A stretch of 53,674 nucleotides of DNA from Odoribacter sp. UBA944 (GCA_002293375.1 DBDA01000048.1:683-54356), one strand, 5' to 3'. Numbered from the stretch's first letter, positions 25,883 to 34,919 are shown. The notes: generated by a model from the letters alone, not told the origin. Translations and numbers: made by a program.

Positions 25883-27211
25883 ATGAAAAATACCACTCCT
25901 TTGATTTTCCGCCCTTTGTTGCTGTCGTTCGTTTTAGTCACGAGCCTTTTTGCTTTGTGGGGTTTCGCAAACGATATCACCAATCCCATGGTGGCGGCGT
26001 TTAAAAACATTCTGCTCATCTCCAACTTCGAGAGTTCACTGGTGCAGTTCGCCTTTTACGGCGGATATTGTGTCATGGCAATTCCCGCCGCGTTGTTCGT
26101 GCGCCGTTTCGACTACAAAACCGGGATATTGGTCGGGTTGTTTCTCTACGCCGCCGGCTGCCTGCTCTTTATTCCCGCCGGCAATGCCATGGCCTTTTGG
26201 GCGTTTCTCATCGCCTATTTTGTCATGACCTGCGGGCTGTCGTTCCTGGAAACGACTTCCAATCCCTACATTCTGGCGATGGGAGAGAACGAAACCGCCA
26301 CGCGCCGCTTGAATTTGGCGCAGGCGTTTAATCCGATGGGCTCCATTACGGGCATGTTTGTCGCCCGGCACTTTATCCTGGGGCGTCTGGATGCGGCTAC
26401 CGAGGCGGAACGCCTGGCGCTGCGCGATACGAATCCCGACGCATTGGCCGCCATTCAGCAATCGGACCTGAATATTGTAAGCGGGCCTTATTTGATACTC
26501 GGCGTGGTGGTGTTTGTATTTTTCCTGCTGTTCCTGCTGGCGCGGTTGCCCAAAGTGAAGACCGAAGCGGCCGGCAGGCTTTCGTTGAAAGGAACGGTTC
26601 AAAAACTGTTCCACAACAAAACCTATCTCTGGTCGATCGTGGCACAGGCGTTTTACGTGGGCGTGCAGATCATGGTGTGGACGTTCATTATCCAGTACGC
26701 CGAACACGAACTCGGTATGCCGAAAAAGGTGGCGCAGGACTTTAACATTGCGGCCATGACCATTTTTGTGTTGAGCCGTTTTATCTGCACCTTCCTGCTC
26801 AAATATTTCAAGCCCGCGCAGTTGCTCTCTACCTTGGCCGTGGCCGGCGGGTTGTTTACGCTGGGCGCCATTTTCCTGCCCAACGCCCCCTTTGTCGAGG
26901 GGCACTATTTCGGCGCCTACTGGGGCCTGTTCTGTTTGGTAGCGATTTCGGCGTGTATGTCGCTGATGTTCCCCACCATCTACGGCATTGCGCTAAAGGG
27001 AATGGGCGACGAGGCGAAACTCGCCTCGGCAGGGTTGATCTTTGCTATCGGCGGCGGTTGTATCCTGCCTCCCATGCAGGGATGGCTGATTGACCGGGCC
27101 ACGTGGTTGGAGTGGCTGTCGCCGGTGCGTATCTCCTTTGTGCTGCCGTTTATCTGCTTTTTCGTGATAGCCTGTTACGGATACCGGGTGTACAGAAGCC
27201 GTGTAAAATAA
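25883..27211 (+). CDS. fucP: L-fucose:H+ symporter
   Basis: Major facilitator superfamily permease of the FucP group, 442 residues with about 12 membrane helices. The N-terminal helix contains LWGFANDITNPMV (with the substrate-linked Asp), and SFLETTSNPYILAMG carries the conserved Glu of the proton relay. The ATG at 25883 follows the kinase stop by 17 bases. An open frame further upstream overlaps the kinase and is not homologous. Codon use differs from its neighbours (Arg mostly CGC/CGT, not CGG), which may mean the permease was acquired separately. Imported fucose feeds FucI. Confidence 0.94.
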   Translation: MKNTTPLIFRPLLLSFVLVTSLFALWGFANDITNPMVAAFKNILLISNFESSLVQFAFYGGYCVMAIPAALFVRRFDYKTGILVGLFLYAAGCLLFIPAGNAMAFWAFLIAYFVMTCGLSFLETTSNPYILAMGENETATRRLNLAQAFNPMGSITGMFVARHFILGRLDAATEAERLALRDTNPDALAAIQQSDLNIVSGPYLILGVVVFVFFLLFLLARLPKVKTEAAGRLSLKGTVQKLFHNKTYLWSIVAQAFYVGVQIMVWTFIIQYAEHELGMPKKVAQDFNIAAMTIFVLSRFICTFLLKYFKPAQLLSTLAVAGGLFTLGAIFLPNAPFVEGHYFGAYWGLFCLVAISACMSLMFPTIYGIALKGMGDEAKLASAGLIFAIGGGCILPPMQGWLIDRATWLEWLSPVRISFVLPFICFFVIACYGYRVYRSRVK

Positions 27212-27217
27212 GATCGT

Positions 27218-27688
27218 ATGGACTTTCCGGAAAAAGAGGTGGGAAAACGGCTCAGAAGCATGGGGAAAACGGTAGCGACCGCAGAGAGTTGCACCGGAGG
27301 GTATATTGCGCATCTGCTGACGTTGGCTGCCGGCAGCTCCGACTATTTTAAAGGAGGGGTAGTGGCCTATTCCAACGAGGTAAAAGAGCAGTTATTGGGG
27401 GTAGATCCCGCTACTATCCGGAAAAAGGGGGCTGTCAGCGAAGCCGTGGTACGTCAAATGGCGGAGGGGGCCCGAAAACGGTTGGGTACGGATTATGCCG
27501 TATCGGTGTCCGGCATTGCGGGACCTGCCGGCGGCACCCCGGAGAAACCGGTGGGAACGGTCTGGATCGGTGTGGCCGGCCCGGAACGAACTGTCGCCCG
27601 GAACTATCTTTTTACCTCTGTCCGGGAACAAAACATCGTCTGTGCGGCACGGCAGGCATTGGAACTGCTGCAAGAGGAGTTGGGGTGA
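27218..27688 (+). CDS. pncC: CinA C-terminal-domain protein (nicotinamide-nucleotide amidohydrolase)
   Basis: Stand-alone CinA C-terminal domain, 156 residues, which deamidates nicotinamide mononucleotide to nicotinate mononucleotide in NAD recycling. Motifs are TAESCTGGYIAHLLT (22-36), GGVVAYSNEVKEQLLGV, KGAVSEAVVRQMAEGA and SVSGIAGPAGGTPEKPVGTVWIG. It starts 6 bases after fucP on the same strand, so it may be read from the fucose transcript even though the functions differ. Confidence 0.93.
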   Translation: MDFPEKEVGKRLRSMGKTVATAESCTGGYIAHLLTLAAGSSDYFKGGVVAYSNEVKEQLLGVDPATIRKKGAVSEAVVRQMAEGARKRLGTDYAVSVSGIAGPAGGTPEKPVGTVWIGVAGPERTVARNYLFTSVREQNIVCAARQALELLQEELG

Positions 27689-27744
27689 TGCTGCCTTTTT
27701 GTCAGCAGGTTTGCTATGGCACAACAATTGCCGGCAGTAAGCCG

Positions 27745-27752
27745 TACATTCG
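27745..27752 (+). promoter_or_regulatory. Possible -7 element of htpG
   Basis: TACATTCG, one mismatch from TAnnTTTG, ends 21 bases before the htpG ATG in an 85-base gap. No heat-shock inverted repeat (CIRCE) is visible. Confidence 0.35.
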
Positions 27753-27773
27753 AAAAAGTTAAAAATACACACT

Positions 27774-29828
27774 ATGGCAACAGGAAAAATAGGGGTTTCA
27801 ACGAATGATTTGTTTCCCATTATTAAAAAATTTCTCTATTCGGATCACGACATTTTTTTGCGGGAGATCGTGTCGAATGCGGTGGACGCTACCCAGAAAT
27901 TAAAGGTGTTGGCTACCTCCGGAGAGTTTAAAGGCGATACGGACGGTTTGCGTGTGCGGGTAAAAGCTGACAAAGCGGCAGGTACCCTGACCGTTTCCGA
28001 CAACGGGATCGGGATGACCCGGGAGGAGGTAGAAAAATACATCAATCAGATCGCTTTTTCCGGAGCGGAGGAGTTTTTGGCCAAGCACAAGGACGATGCT
28101 GCGACCATTATCGGCCATTTCGGATTGGGGTTCTACTCCTCCTTTATGGTGAGCGACCGCGTGGAGATTGTCACTCGTTCATACAGAGAGGGGTCGCAGG
28201 CCGTCAAATGGTCTTGCAAGGGCGATCCCGAATATACGTTGGAGGATGTGGAAAAACCGGAAAGAGGGACCGATATTGTCATGTACCTTAACGAGGAGGA
28301 GAAGGAGTTTCTGGAGGAATCCAAGATCAACGCCTTGCTGAACAAATACTGCAAATTCCTGCCAGTGGAGATTGTGTTCGGCAAGAAAAAAGAGTGGAAG
28401 GACGGAAAACAGGCGGAGACGGACGAAGAGCAGGTGATCAACGATACCAATCCTGCCTGGACCCGCAAGCCTTCGGACCTGAAAGAGGAAGATTACCTGA
28501 ATTTCTACCGGCAACTTTATCCGATGGGGGAAGATCCCCTGTTTCACATTCACCTGAATGTGGATTATCCTTTTACCCTGACCGGTATCCTCTATTTCCC
28601 CAAGATCACCAACCGGATGGAGATCCAGCGGAACAAGATACAGTTGTACAGCAACCAGGTCTATGTGACCGATTCGGTGGAAGGGATCGTGCCCGAATAC
28701 CTGACCCTGCTGCACGGGGTGATCGATTCGCCGGATATTCCGTTGAATGTCTCTCGTTCCTATTTGCAGAGCGACCGGAACGTCAAGAAAATATCCGGCC
28801 ATATTACCAAGAAGGTGGCAGACAGTTTGGGAGAGATCTTTAAAAACAACCGGGAGGAGTATGAAAAGAAGTGGGACGACCTCAAGGTGTTCCTCCAATA
28901 CGGTATGTTGACGGACGAGAAGTTCGACGAACGGGCCAGGGAGATCTTTTTGCTGAAAAATACCGAGAACAAATACTTTACCCTGGAAGAGTACGACAAT
29001 TTGGTAAAAGCCGAGCAGACCGATAAAGAGAACCAGGTGGTAAACCTCTATGCCACGGATGCGGTGGAACAGTACAGCTATATCGAAAGGGCGCAGGCCA
29101 AAGGGTACGATGTATTGTTGATGGACGGGCAGTTGGATACCCATTTTATCAACCACCTGGAACAAAAAAATGCCGATCACAAGTACCTGCGAGTGGATTC
29201 GGACGTGGTGGAGAACCTGATCCGGAAGGAAGAGAGCCGGCCCAGCGGTTTGGGAGAGGCCGAACAAGAAGAGTTGCAGGCGGTGTTTTCTTCCCAATTG
29301 CCGAAAGAGGGGGGCATGTATGTGGTTAATTTTGAAGCGTTGGGAGCAGAGCACGATCCGGTGACCGTTACCCGTTCCGAATTTATGCGCCGGATGAAAG
29401 AGATGGCGGCCATGAATCCGGGTATGGGATTCTACGGAGCAATGGGGGACCAGTATACCTTGGTGGTGAATACCGATCATGCGTTGGTGAAGAAGGTGTT
29501 GGCAGAGGAGCAGCAGGAAATGGGCCCGAAATTGGAACCGATCCAATTTGAGATCCGGTCGACCGAGAGCAAAAAGGCCGAGTTAGATGCCCTGAATAAA
29601 GATAAAAAAGAGGAGGAGGTCCCACAGGTGGACAAAGACCGGCTGAAGGAGTACGAGGAGCAGATCCGGAATATGCGGCAGCAACGTGACCAGTTATTGA
29701 CAACGTATGGAGAGAACCAGCAGGTGGTGGGGCAGTTGATAGACCTTGCTTTGCTGGCCAACGGATTGTTGAAAGGGGAAGCCTTGAACCGGTTTGTAAA
29801 AAGAAGCGTCGATTTGATCGAAAAATAA
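27774..29828 (+). CDS. htpG: Molecular chaperone HtpG (Hsp90)
   Basis: ATP-dependent cytosolic chaperone, 684 residues. The N-terminal GHKL ATPase motifs are present: FLREIVSNAVDATQKL (catalytic Glu and Mg-binding Asn), DNGIGMT and GHFGLGFYSSFMV. The middle domain has the conserved NVSRSYLQ loop with its Arg. It is longer than E. coli HtpG (624), as is usual in Bacteroidota, because of an acidic, Lys/Glu-rich C-terminal stretch (KDKKEEEVPQVDKDRLKEYEE). A hairpin terminator follows at 29859-29896. Confidence 0.97.
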   Translation: MATGKIGVSTNDLFPIIKKFLYSDHDIFLREIVSNAVDATQKLKVLATSGEFKGDTDGLRVRVKADKAAGTLTVSDNGIGMTREEVEKYINQIAFSGAEEFLAKHKDDAATIIGHFGLGFYSSFMVSDRVEIVTRSYREGSQAVKWSCKGDPEYTLEDVEKPERGTDIVMYLNEEEKEFLEESKINALLNKYCKFLPVEIVFGKKKEWKDGKQAETDEEQVINDTNPAWTRKPSDLKEEDYLNFYRQLYPMGEDPLFHIHLNVDYPFTLTGILYFPKITNRMEIQRNKIQLYSNQVYVTDSVEGIVPEYLTLLHGVIDSPDIPLNVSRSYLQSDRNVKKISGHITKKVADSLGEIFKNNREEYEKKWDDLKVFLQYGMLTDEKFDERAREIFLLKNTENKYFTLEEYDNLVKAEQTDKENQVVNLYATDAVEQYSYIERAQAKGYDVLLMDGQLDTHFINHLEQKNADHKYLRVDSDVVENLIRKEESRPSGLGEAEQEELQAVFSSQLPKEGGMYVVNFEALGAEHDPVTVTRSEFMRRMKEMAAMNPGMGFYGAMGDQYTLVVNTDHALVKKVLAEEQQEMGPKLEPIQFEIRSTESKKAELDALNKDKKEEEVPQVDKDRLKEYEEQIRNMRQQRDQLLTTYGENQQVVGQLIDLALLANGLLKGEALNRFVKRSVDLIEK

Positions 29829-29858
29829 CCGTTTCCCTTGTATTTACCAAAAGTGTCC

Positions 29859-29896
29859 AAAAAACATTTAGCGGCTTTGCAGCTAAGTGCTTTTTG
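29859..29896. terminator. Hairpin terminator between convergent htpG and the small membrane protein gene
   Basis: TTAGC (29868-29872) / GCTAA (29882-29886) with a 9-base loop. The stem is extended imperfectly by an A-run on the left and a T-run on the right (29891-29895), so it could act in both directions. Confidence 0.5.
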
Positions 29897-29905
29897 GATG
29901 CTTTA

Positions 29906-30199
29906 TTAAAAGCGGTACAACAGCAGCATCGCAAAAAAATAGACGATTACCGAGAGGATGATACCCCGGGCCATGCGGTATTTTTCCAAACGGAGAAAGA
30001 GATAGAACAGCCCGAGATTGGCAAAGAACAAGCCGATGGCGATCAGTTTTAAGTGCACTTTCAATAAAAAAGCCTGTTCCATAAATTCCACTACGGAGAG
30101 GTTTCGGAACCGTACCAAATAGAAAAGGGCGATCACCGGAAAAGGCGCCGCTATTCCGACTAAAAAACCGTAAATCGTTTTGTCTTTCAGGCTCAGCAA
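29906..30199 (-). CDS. Small membrane protein of unknown function
   Basis: Protein of 97 residues with three predicted membrane helices (about 10-30, 47-68 and 75-96), the second followed by a basic loop (LRLEKYRMARG). I do not recognise the family. Start: the only usual start codon between the in-frame stop at 30239-30241 and the first helix is TTG at 30199, 20 bases after the upstream kinase stop. A minus-strand frame at 29883-30260 overlaps it but has random composition. It is probably co-transcribed with the kinase gene. Confidence 0.65.
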   Translation of the reverse strand: MLSLKDKTIYGFLVGIAAPFPVIALFYLVRFRNLSVVEFMEQAFLLKVHLKLIAIGLFFANLGLFYLFLRLEKYRMARGIILSVIVYFFAMLLLYRF

Positions 30200-30219
30200 G
30201 AGATCTTGGTAAAAGCGGG

Positions 30220-31326
30220 TTACTGTTGTCCGGTTCTTTTAGCGATCTCTTCCCGGACAATTGCGCACATCTGTTCGTATTGTGCTTCCATACTGGTCAA
30301 CAGTTTGTATTGCGCCCGGGCACGGATCAGGTTGTGGCGTTCGCTTTTTACCTTGTAGTAGTGGTCTCCATCGATATAATCCATCAAGAAGCGAAGCACC
30401 TGTTCGTAGGTAATGTATTTAGCCGAGAACGCCAGGTATTCGATCTCTTTTCCGTTCAGAAACTGCGCCGTTTCGGATAGATAGCCCTGTGTATAGCTGC
30501 GGAAAATGTTCAGGTTCATGGAAACATGGTCCAAATTTTCATCGTCTTCCAGGCCGGTATTGGTATAGGAGCGCATCGCATCCCCGTAGTCATTCAGGCA
30601 GGTACTGCTCAGTACGGTATCCAGGTCGATCACACACAAAACATTGCCCTGTTTATCGAACAGGATGTTGTTGATTTTGGTATCGTTATGGGTCACGCGG
30701 GTCGGGATGGTGCCGTTCTCCACCAATTCCCAGAAACGGAGCATCTCCTCCCGGCGGCTTTCAATCCAACTGATCTCTTCGGCAACGGATGCTTTCCGGC
30801 CGGCGGGGTCCTTAGCAAGCACTTCGTCCCACTGTTTAAAACGGAACCGGATGTTGTGGAAACCCGGCAGGATATCGGTCAACGGTTCGGTAAAGTCGGA
30901 AAGCATCGCTTGGAATTTTCCGATCCCTTTGCCGCCCTGGTATGCCAGTTCCGGTGTATCGGCTTTTTGGTAATCCACCGTATCTTTGATAAACAGGCAG
31001 ACCGTCCAGTATTCATCGGCTTCATCCTGGTAGTAAAGTTTCCCGCCGGTGGCGGGAATCACTGTCAGGGCTTCCCGCATCGGATCGCCTCCGGCAGTCA
31101 CCACCTTCTTTTTTAGGTGTTCGGTCACTTTCCGGATGTTCTCCATCATGGCCGGTATGTTGGTGAAGATATGCTTGTTTTTCCGTTGAAGAATGTAATC
31201 CGGCATTTCCGGTTCTACCGTCCGGATGATAAAGGTATCGTTGATAAATCCTTCGCCTAACGGTTTGATACTCTCTACTGTCCCCTGCAATTGAAAATGC
31301 GAACTTATACTCTTCAGTTTTTCCAT
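30220..31326 (-). CDS. Phosphotransferase-family kinase (aminoglycoside/N-acetylhexosamine kinase-like)
   Basis: Protein of 368 residues with the APH/choline kinase fold. The N-lobe begins LGEGFINDTFII (glycine-rich loop), DYILQRKNKHIF carries the ATP-binding Lys region, the catalytic loop is THNDTKINNILFD (HxDxxxxN), and the metal-binding VIDLDT follows. The phrase LQRxNxxVF-like plus HNDTKxNN is typical of the Bacteroidota group related to N-acetylhexosamine 1-kinase (NahK). A sugar kinase for host glycan monosaccharides is therefore likely, but the substrate is unproved. The leader contains a hairpin at 31378-31399. Confidence 0.85.
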   Translation of the reverse strand: MEKLKSISSHFQLQGTVESIKPLGEGFINDTFIIRTVEPEMPDYILQRKNKHIFTNIPAMMENIRKVTEHLKKKVVTAGGDPMREALTVIPATGGKLYYQDEADEYWTVCLFIKDTVDYQKADTPELAYQGGKGIGKFQAMLSDFTEPLTDILPGFHNIRFRFKQWDEVLAKDPAGRKASVAEEISWIESRREEMLRFWELVENGTIPTRVTHNDTKINNILFDKQGNVLCVIDLDTVLSSTCLNDYGDAMRSYTNTGLEDDENLDHVSMNLNIFRSYTQGYLSETAQFLNGKEIEYLAFSAKYITYEQVLRFLMDYIDGDHYYKVKSERHNLIRARAQYKLLTSMEAQYEQMCAIVREEIAKRTGQQ

Positions 31327-31377
31327 GATCTTGGTACTATTTCTGTTTTGTTTTGATGATCAGCACAATAAAACACA

Positions 31378-31399
31378 GGGCAGGCATTGTCGCCTGTCC
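31378..31399. other. Hairpin in the gap between the kinase and peptidase genes
   Basis: GGGCAGGC (31378-31385) / GCCTGTCC (31392-31399) with a 6-base loop. Seven of eight pairs are Watson-Crick and one is G-T. It lies upstream of the kinase ATG, without a T-tract, so it could be a leader structure or part of an operator. Confidence 0.4.
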
Positions 31400-31491
31400 G
31401 GAAATTGGCAGTAAAATTAATAAAAAATGTAACTTATTTCCTTCTCTCGTTGTTAATTTGGGAAATATTTTCCAGTCTCGAATAGTTGTAG

Positions 31492-31499
31492 TAAATTTG
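31492..31499 (+). promoter_or_regulatory. -7 promoter element of the M23 peptidase operon
   Basis: TAAATTTG matches TAnnTTTG and ends 33 bases before the ATG at 31533. The -33 element is not obvious. It probably drives the run of plus-strand genes through 36987. Confidence 0.5.
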
Positions 31500-31532
31500 A
31501 AAGCTAAATGAACCGGAAACGAGAGAAGATAT

Positions 31533-32390
31533 ATGGCAGGTAAGCGAGGCGCATTCTGGAAAAAACTGAAATACAATTACAAACTTTCCATTTCGAACGA
31601 AACTTCTTACGAGGAGCTTTTTACCATGCGTTTGTCGCGTTTGCGGGTTATCATGGGATTAAGTGTATTGGCCGTGGTATTGGTTGGGTTGACTACTCTT
31701 CTGATCGCCTTTACTGATCTGAAGGAGTTCATTCCCGGATTTCCGGATGGCAACATGCGCAGATTGATCACGGAGAATGCGTTGCGTGTGGATTCCATGG
31801 AGATGGAGTTGCAAAAAAAAGATGCCTACCTGAACTCCATTAAATCAATACTTCAGGGCGAAGAGGTGGGAGTGCGGGAGGTGCGGAGCGATTCGCTTCT
31901 GCAGCGCTATGATACGATCCAATTCTCCATCAGCGAAGAGGAGAGTGCCTTCCGGGCGGCGATGGAGGAGCGGGAACGGTTCAACCTGACGGTCAGCCGC
32001 CAGAAAGAGAGCAGCGAGTATTATCACTTTTTTTCGCCGGTGGAAGGAATTGTCAGCCGTGGGTTTGACGAAAAGAGCAGGCATTACGGTACGGACATTG
32101 TCGCTAAGGCGAATTCCAGGGTTTCCGCGGTGATGGACGGGGTGGTCTGCTTTACGGACTGGACCATTAAGACGGGGTATGTCATTCAGGTACAACACTC
32201 CAATAATTTGCTTTCCATTTACAAACACAACTCCACGCTGTTAAAAAAACAGGGAGATTATGTCATGGCCGGGGAGGTGATCGCTATTGTCGGGAATACA
32301 GGTGAGGAGACCACCGGTCCGCATCTTCATTTTGAGTTGTGGCGTTCCGGAAATCCTTTGAATCCGGAGAATTTTATACAGTTTAAATAG
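31533..32390 (+). CDS. M23-family (LytM-type) peptidoglycan endopeptidase, membrane-anchored
   Basis: Protein of 285 residues: a short cytoplasmic N-terminus, one membrane helix (38-60), a coiled-coil segment (about 75-160) and a C-terminal M23 domain in the periplasm. Zinc ligands are H184 and D188 (HYGTDI) and H266 (HLHFE), with accessory/catalytic His at H232 (YKHNS) and H264. All are present, so an active D,D- or cross-link endopeptidase is likely rather than an EnvC-like activator. It starts an operon with dxr 4 bases downstream. Confidence 0.92.
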   Translation: MAGKRGAFWKKLKYNYKLSISNETSYEELFTMRLSRLRVIMGLSVLAVVLVGLTTLLIAFTDLKEFIPGFPDGNMRRLITENALRVDSMEMELQKKDAYLNSIKSILQGEEVGVREVRSDSLLQRYDTIQFSISEEESAFRAAMEERERFNLTVSRQKESSEYYHFFSPVEGIVSRGFDEKSRHYGTDIVAKANSRVSAVMDGVVCFTDWTIKTGYVIQVQHSNNLLSIYKHNSTLLKKQGDYVMAGEVIAIVGNTGEETTGPHLHFELWRSGNPLNPENFIQFK

Positions 32391-32394
32391 GTTC

Positions 32395-33561
32395 ATGAAG
32401 AGAGTTGCCGTTATAGGCTCTACCGGTTCTATCGGAACCCAGACGCTTCGGGTGATCGAAGCGCATCCGAAGTTGTTTTGCGCGGAGGTGCTGACAGCGA
32501 AGGAGAACGCCACCCTGTTGATTGAACAGGCGCTCCGTTTCAAGCCCAACATGGTAGCCATCGCCAACGAGAAGAAATACCGGGAGGTCCGGGAAGCATT
32601 GGAAGGGGAAGATATCAAGGTGTATGCGGGAGAGAAGGCCGTAGCTCAGGTGGCGGCTGTCGGAACCGTGGATGTCGTTGTAACGGCTACGGTCGGTTAT
32701 AGCGGATTGCTGCCAACCATCGAGGCGATCCGGGCCGGCAAAACTATTGCCTTGGCCAACAAGGAGACGTTGGTGGTGGCTGGGGAGTTGATTGCGGAGT
32801 TGTTGAAAGAACACCCCCAGGCTTCGATTGTTCCCGTAGATTCCGAACACTCTGCTATTTTTCAGTGTTTGGCGGGAGAGGGAAACAATTTTGTCGAAAA
32901 GGTGATCCTGACGGCTTCCGGCGGACCCTTCCGGGGCAAAGATGCTGTTTTCCTAAGCCGGGTAACGCCGGAGATGGCCTTAAATCACCCGAACTGGAAA
33001 ATGGGCGCTAAGGTGACCATTGATTCCGCCTCTCTGATGAACAAAGGATTTGAAGTGATGGAAGCCCGCTGGTTGTTCGGCTTGGAACCGGCACAGATCG
33101 ACGTGGTGGTACATCCGCAATCGGTGGTTCACTCCATGGTCCAATTCACAGACGGGAGCATCAAGGCGCAGCTGGGAACGCCCGATATGCGCCTCCCTAT
33201 TCAGTATGCCCTGACCTGGCCGGCGCGGGTGGGGCTGGATGCGGAACGGGTGGATTTTTCCCTTTGCAACTCCCTGACCTTTGAAGAGCCAGATCGGAAG
33301 ACTTTCCGGAATTTAGACTTGGCCCGGGAGGCGATGCTCCGCGGAGGAAACATGCCCTGTGTGCTGAACGCCGCCAATGAGGTGGCAGTGGTCGCTTTTC
33401 TTCGGAAAGAGATCCCTTTTACAAAGATGCCGGAACTGATAGAACAGACGATGGAGGCGTCTGCCTTCGTTGCGGCGCCGGAGTTGGCAGATTATGCGGA
33501 GACAGACCGGGAAGCCCGCGAACGGGCCTTGGGATTGGTCGGTAAATGGTGTAGATTGTAA
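32395..33561 (+). CDS. dxr: 1-deoxy-D-xylulose-5-phosphate reductoisomerase
   Basis: Second enzyme of the methylerythritol phosphate pathway to isoprenoids; it uses NADPH and a divalent metal. It has 388 residues, normal length. The NADPH-binding motif is GSTGSIGTQT (8-17), followed by ALANKETLVVAGE. The metal site PVDSEHSAIFQ carries the DSE triad, and the flexible loop and HPNWKMGAKVTIDSASLMNKG are intact. The neighbouring order dxr-rseP is conserved across many bacteria. rseP starts 5 bases after the stop. Confidence 0.97.
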   Translation: MKRVAVIGSTGSIGTQTLRVIEAHPKLFCAEVLTAKENATLLIEQALRFKPNMVAIANEKKYREVREALEGEDIKVYAGEKAVAQVAAVGTVDVVVTATVGYSGLLPTIEAIRAGKTIALANKETLVVAGELIAELLKEHPQASIVPVDSEHSAIFQCLAGEGNNFVEKVILTASGGPFRGKDAVFLSRVTPEMALNHPNWKMGAKVTIDSASLMNKGFEVMEARWLFGLEPAQIDVVVHPQSVVHSMVQFTDGSIKAQLGTPDMRLPIQYALTWPARVGLDAERVDFSLCNSLTFEEPDRKTFRNLDLAREAMLRGGNMPCVLNAANEVAVVAFLRKEIPFTKMPELIEQTMEASAFVAAPELADYAETDREARERALGLVGKWCRL

Positions 33562-33566
33562 GCAGT

Positions 33567-34907
33567 ATGGAGATTTTAGTTAAAATAGTACAGGTTGTAT
33601 TGAGTTTGTCGCTCTTGGTATTATGCCACGAATTCGGCCATTTCCTCTTCGCCAAGCTCTTTAAGACCCGGGTGGAGAAGTTTTACCTCTTTTTCGATCC
33701 CTGGTTTTCGTTGCTGAAATTTAAGCGGGGGGAGACAGAATATGGAGTAGGTTGGCTTCCATTGGGAGGCTATGTGAAGATTGCCGGAATGATCGACGAA
33801 TCGATGGATACCGAGCAAATGAAACAATCCCCGCAACCTTGGGAATTCCGCTCCAAACCGACTTGGCAACGTTTGCTGATCATGCTGGGCGGAGTGATGT
33901 TCAACATCCTGCTTGCCTTTGTAATCTATATAGGGGTGCTGTTTGCCTGGGGAGAGACCTATTTGCCGGCCCGAAACGTGCAAAACGGCGTGGTGTGCGA
34001 CACCCTGTTCCACAGGATCGGCCTGCAGAACGGGGATGTGATCCTTTCGCTGGATTCGGTGGAGGTGGAGAAATTTCACGATATACTGCCCGACCTGCTC
34101 CTGAATCGTTCCAAAAGCATACAGATAAAGAGGGACAGCCAGGTAATGAATCTGTCGGTTCCCGAAACGTTCGTGGCGGAGATATTGGCCCTGACGGCCC
34201 GAGATCCCGACATCCGGCTACTGGCTCCCCGGCAATTGCTGGACAGTATGTACGTGACCGAGTTTGCCGATTATTCGCCGGCGTACGATGCAGGCATCCG
34301 CAAAGAGGATAAAATACTGAAAGTAAACGGAGAAATCTTTCGTTTTTACGACCAATTCACCGGTGCGCTTCCCGGATACCGAGACCAGAAAGTGGAGGTA
34401 AGCGTAGTGAGAGGGCGGGATACCCTGCTTTTTCCCGTACAATTGGAACACGACGCCCGGTTCGGGATCGTATTTGCTTCTACAGAGCGTTGGCAATTGT
34501 CCACGGTACACTACTCCTTTGTCGAATCCATTCCGGCGGGTTTTCGCAAAGGGATTACACAGTTGGAGGGATACCTGAAGCAATTTAAACTCCTCTTTAC
34601 TCCCAAATCAGAGGCGTACAAATCGGTCGGCGGAATCCTGATGATCGGCAGTATCTTCTCCGGAACGTGGAACTGGCTGCTTTTCTGGGAATTGACGGCG
34701 TTGATTTCCATTATGCTGGCGGTGGTGAACCTCCTGCCCATTCCGGCTTTGGATGGCGGCCATGTGTTGTTTTTACTGTATGAGATCGTAACCGGTCGGA
34801 AACCGGGCGAAAAGTTCCTGGAGTATGCGCAAGTGGCGGGCATGATGCTCGTACTGGGCCTGTTCTTTCTGGCGACGATCAATGATGTTTTTCGGTTTTT
34901 CGGATAA
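33567..34907 (+). CDS. rseP: RIP metalloprotease RseP (site-2 protease)
   Basis: Inner-membrane zinc protease that cuts membrane-embedded regulators and signal peptide remnants, 446 residues. The zinc motif HEFGH (21-25) lies in the first helix and the third ligand is in PIPALDGGH near 395. Between them are two PDZ-like segments (about 125-200 and 225-300), with GLQNGDVILSLDSVEV in the first and AGIRKEDKILKVNGE in the second. Three or four membrane helices are visible. It is cotranscribed with dxr. The sequence does not show which anti-sigma factor it cleaves. Confidence 0.95.
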   Translation: MEILVKIVQVVLSLSLLVLCHEFGHFLFAKLFKTRVEKFYLFFDPWFSLLKFKRGETEYGVGWLPLGGYVKIAGMIDESMDTEQMKQSPQPWEFRSKPTWQRLLIMLGGVMFNILLAFVIYIGVLFAWGETYLPARNVQNGVVCDTLFHRIGLQNGDVILSLDSVEVEKFHDILPDLLLNRSKSIQIKRDSQVMNLSVPETFVAEILALTARDPDIRLLAPRQLLDSMYVTEFADYSPAYDAGIRKEDKILKVNGEIFRFYDQFTGALPGYRDQKVEVSVVRGRDTLLFPVQLEHDARFGIVFASTERWQLSTVHYSFVESIPAGFRKGITQLEGYLKQFKLLFTPKSEAYKSVGGILMIGSIFSGTWNWLLFWELTALISIMLAVVNLLPIPALDGGHVLFLLYEIVTGRKPGEKFLEYAQVAGMMLVLGLFFLATINDVFRFFG

Positions 34908-34919
34908 ACAGCTGTAAAC

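Noticed and set aside
28179..29546. A 455-codon antisense frame inside htpG, and similar frames inside fucI, dxr and the kinase genes
   Set aside because: Same explanation: they are shadows of conserved genes with strong codon bias.
29883..30260. Minus-strand frame overlapping the small membrane protein
   Set aside because: Its composition is random, while the overlapping frame at 29906-30199 gives three clean membrane helices.
31337..31576. Minus-strand 79-codon frame across the kinase/peptidase gap
   Set aside because: It overlaps the start of the M23 gene and its promoter and has no recognisable features. The gap holds only the hairpin and promoter listed.
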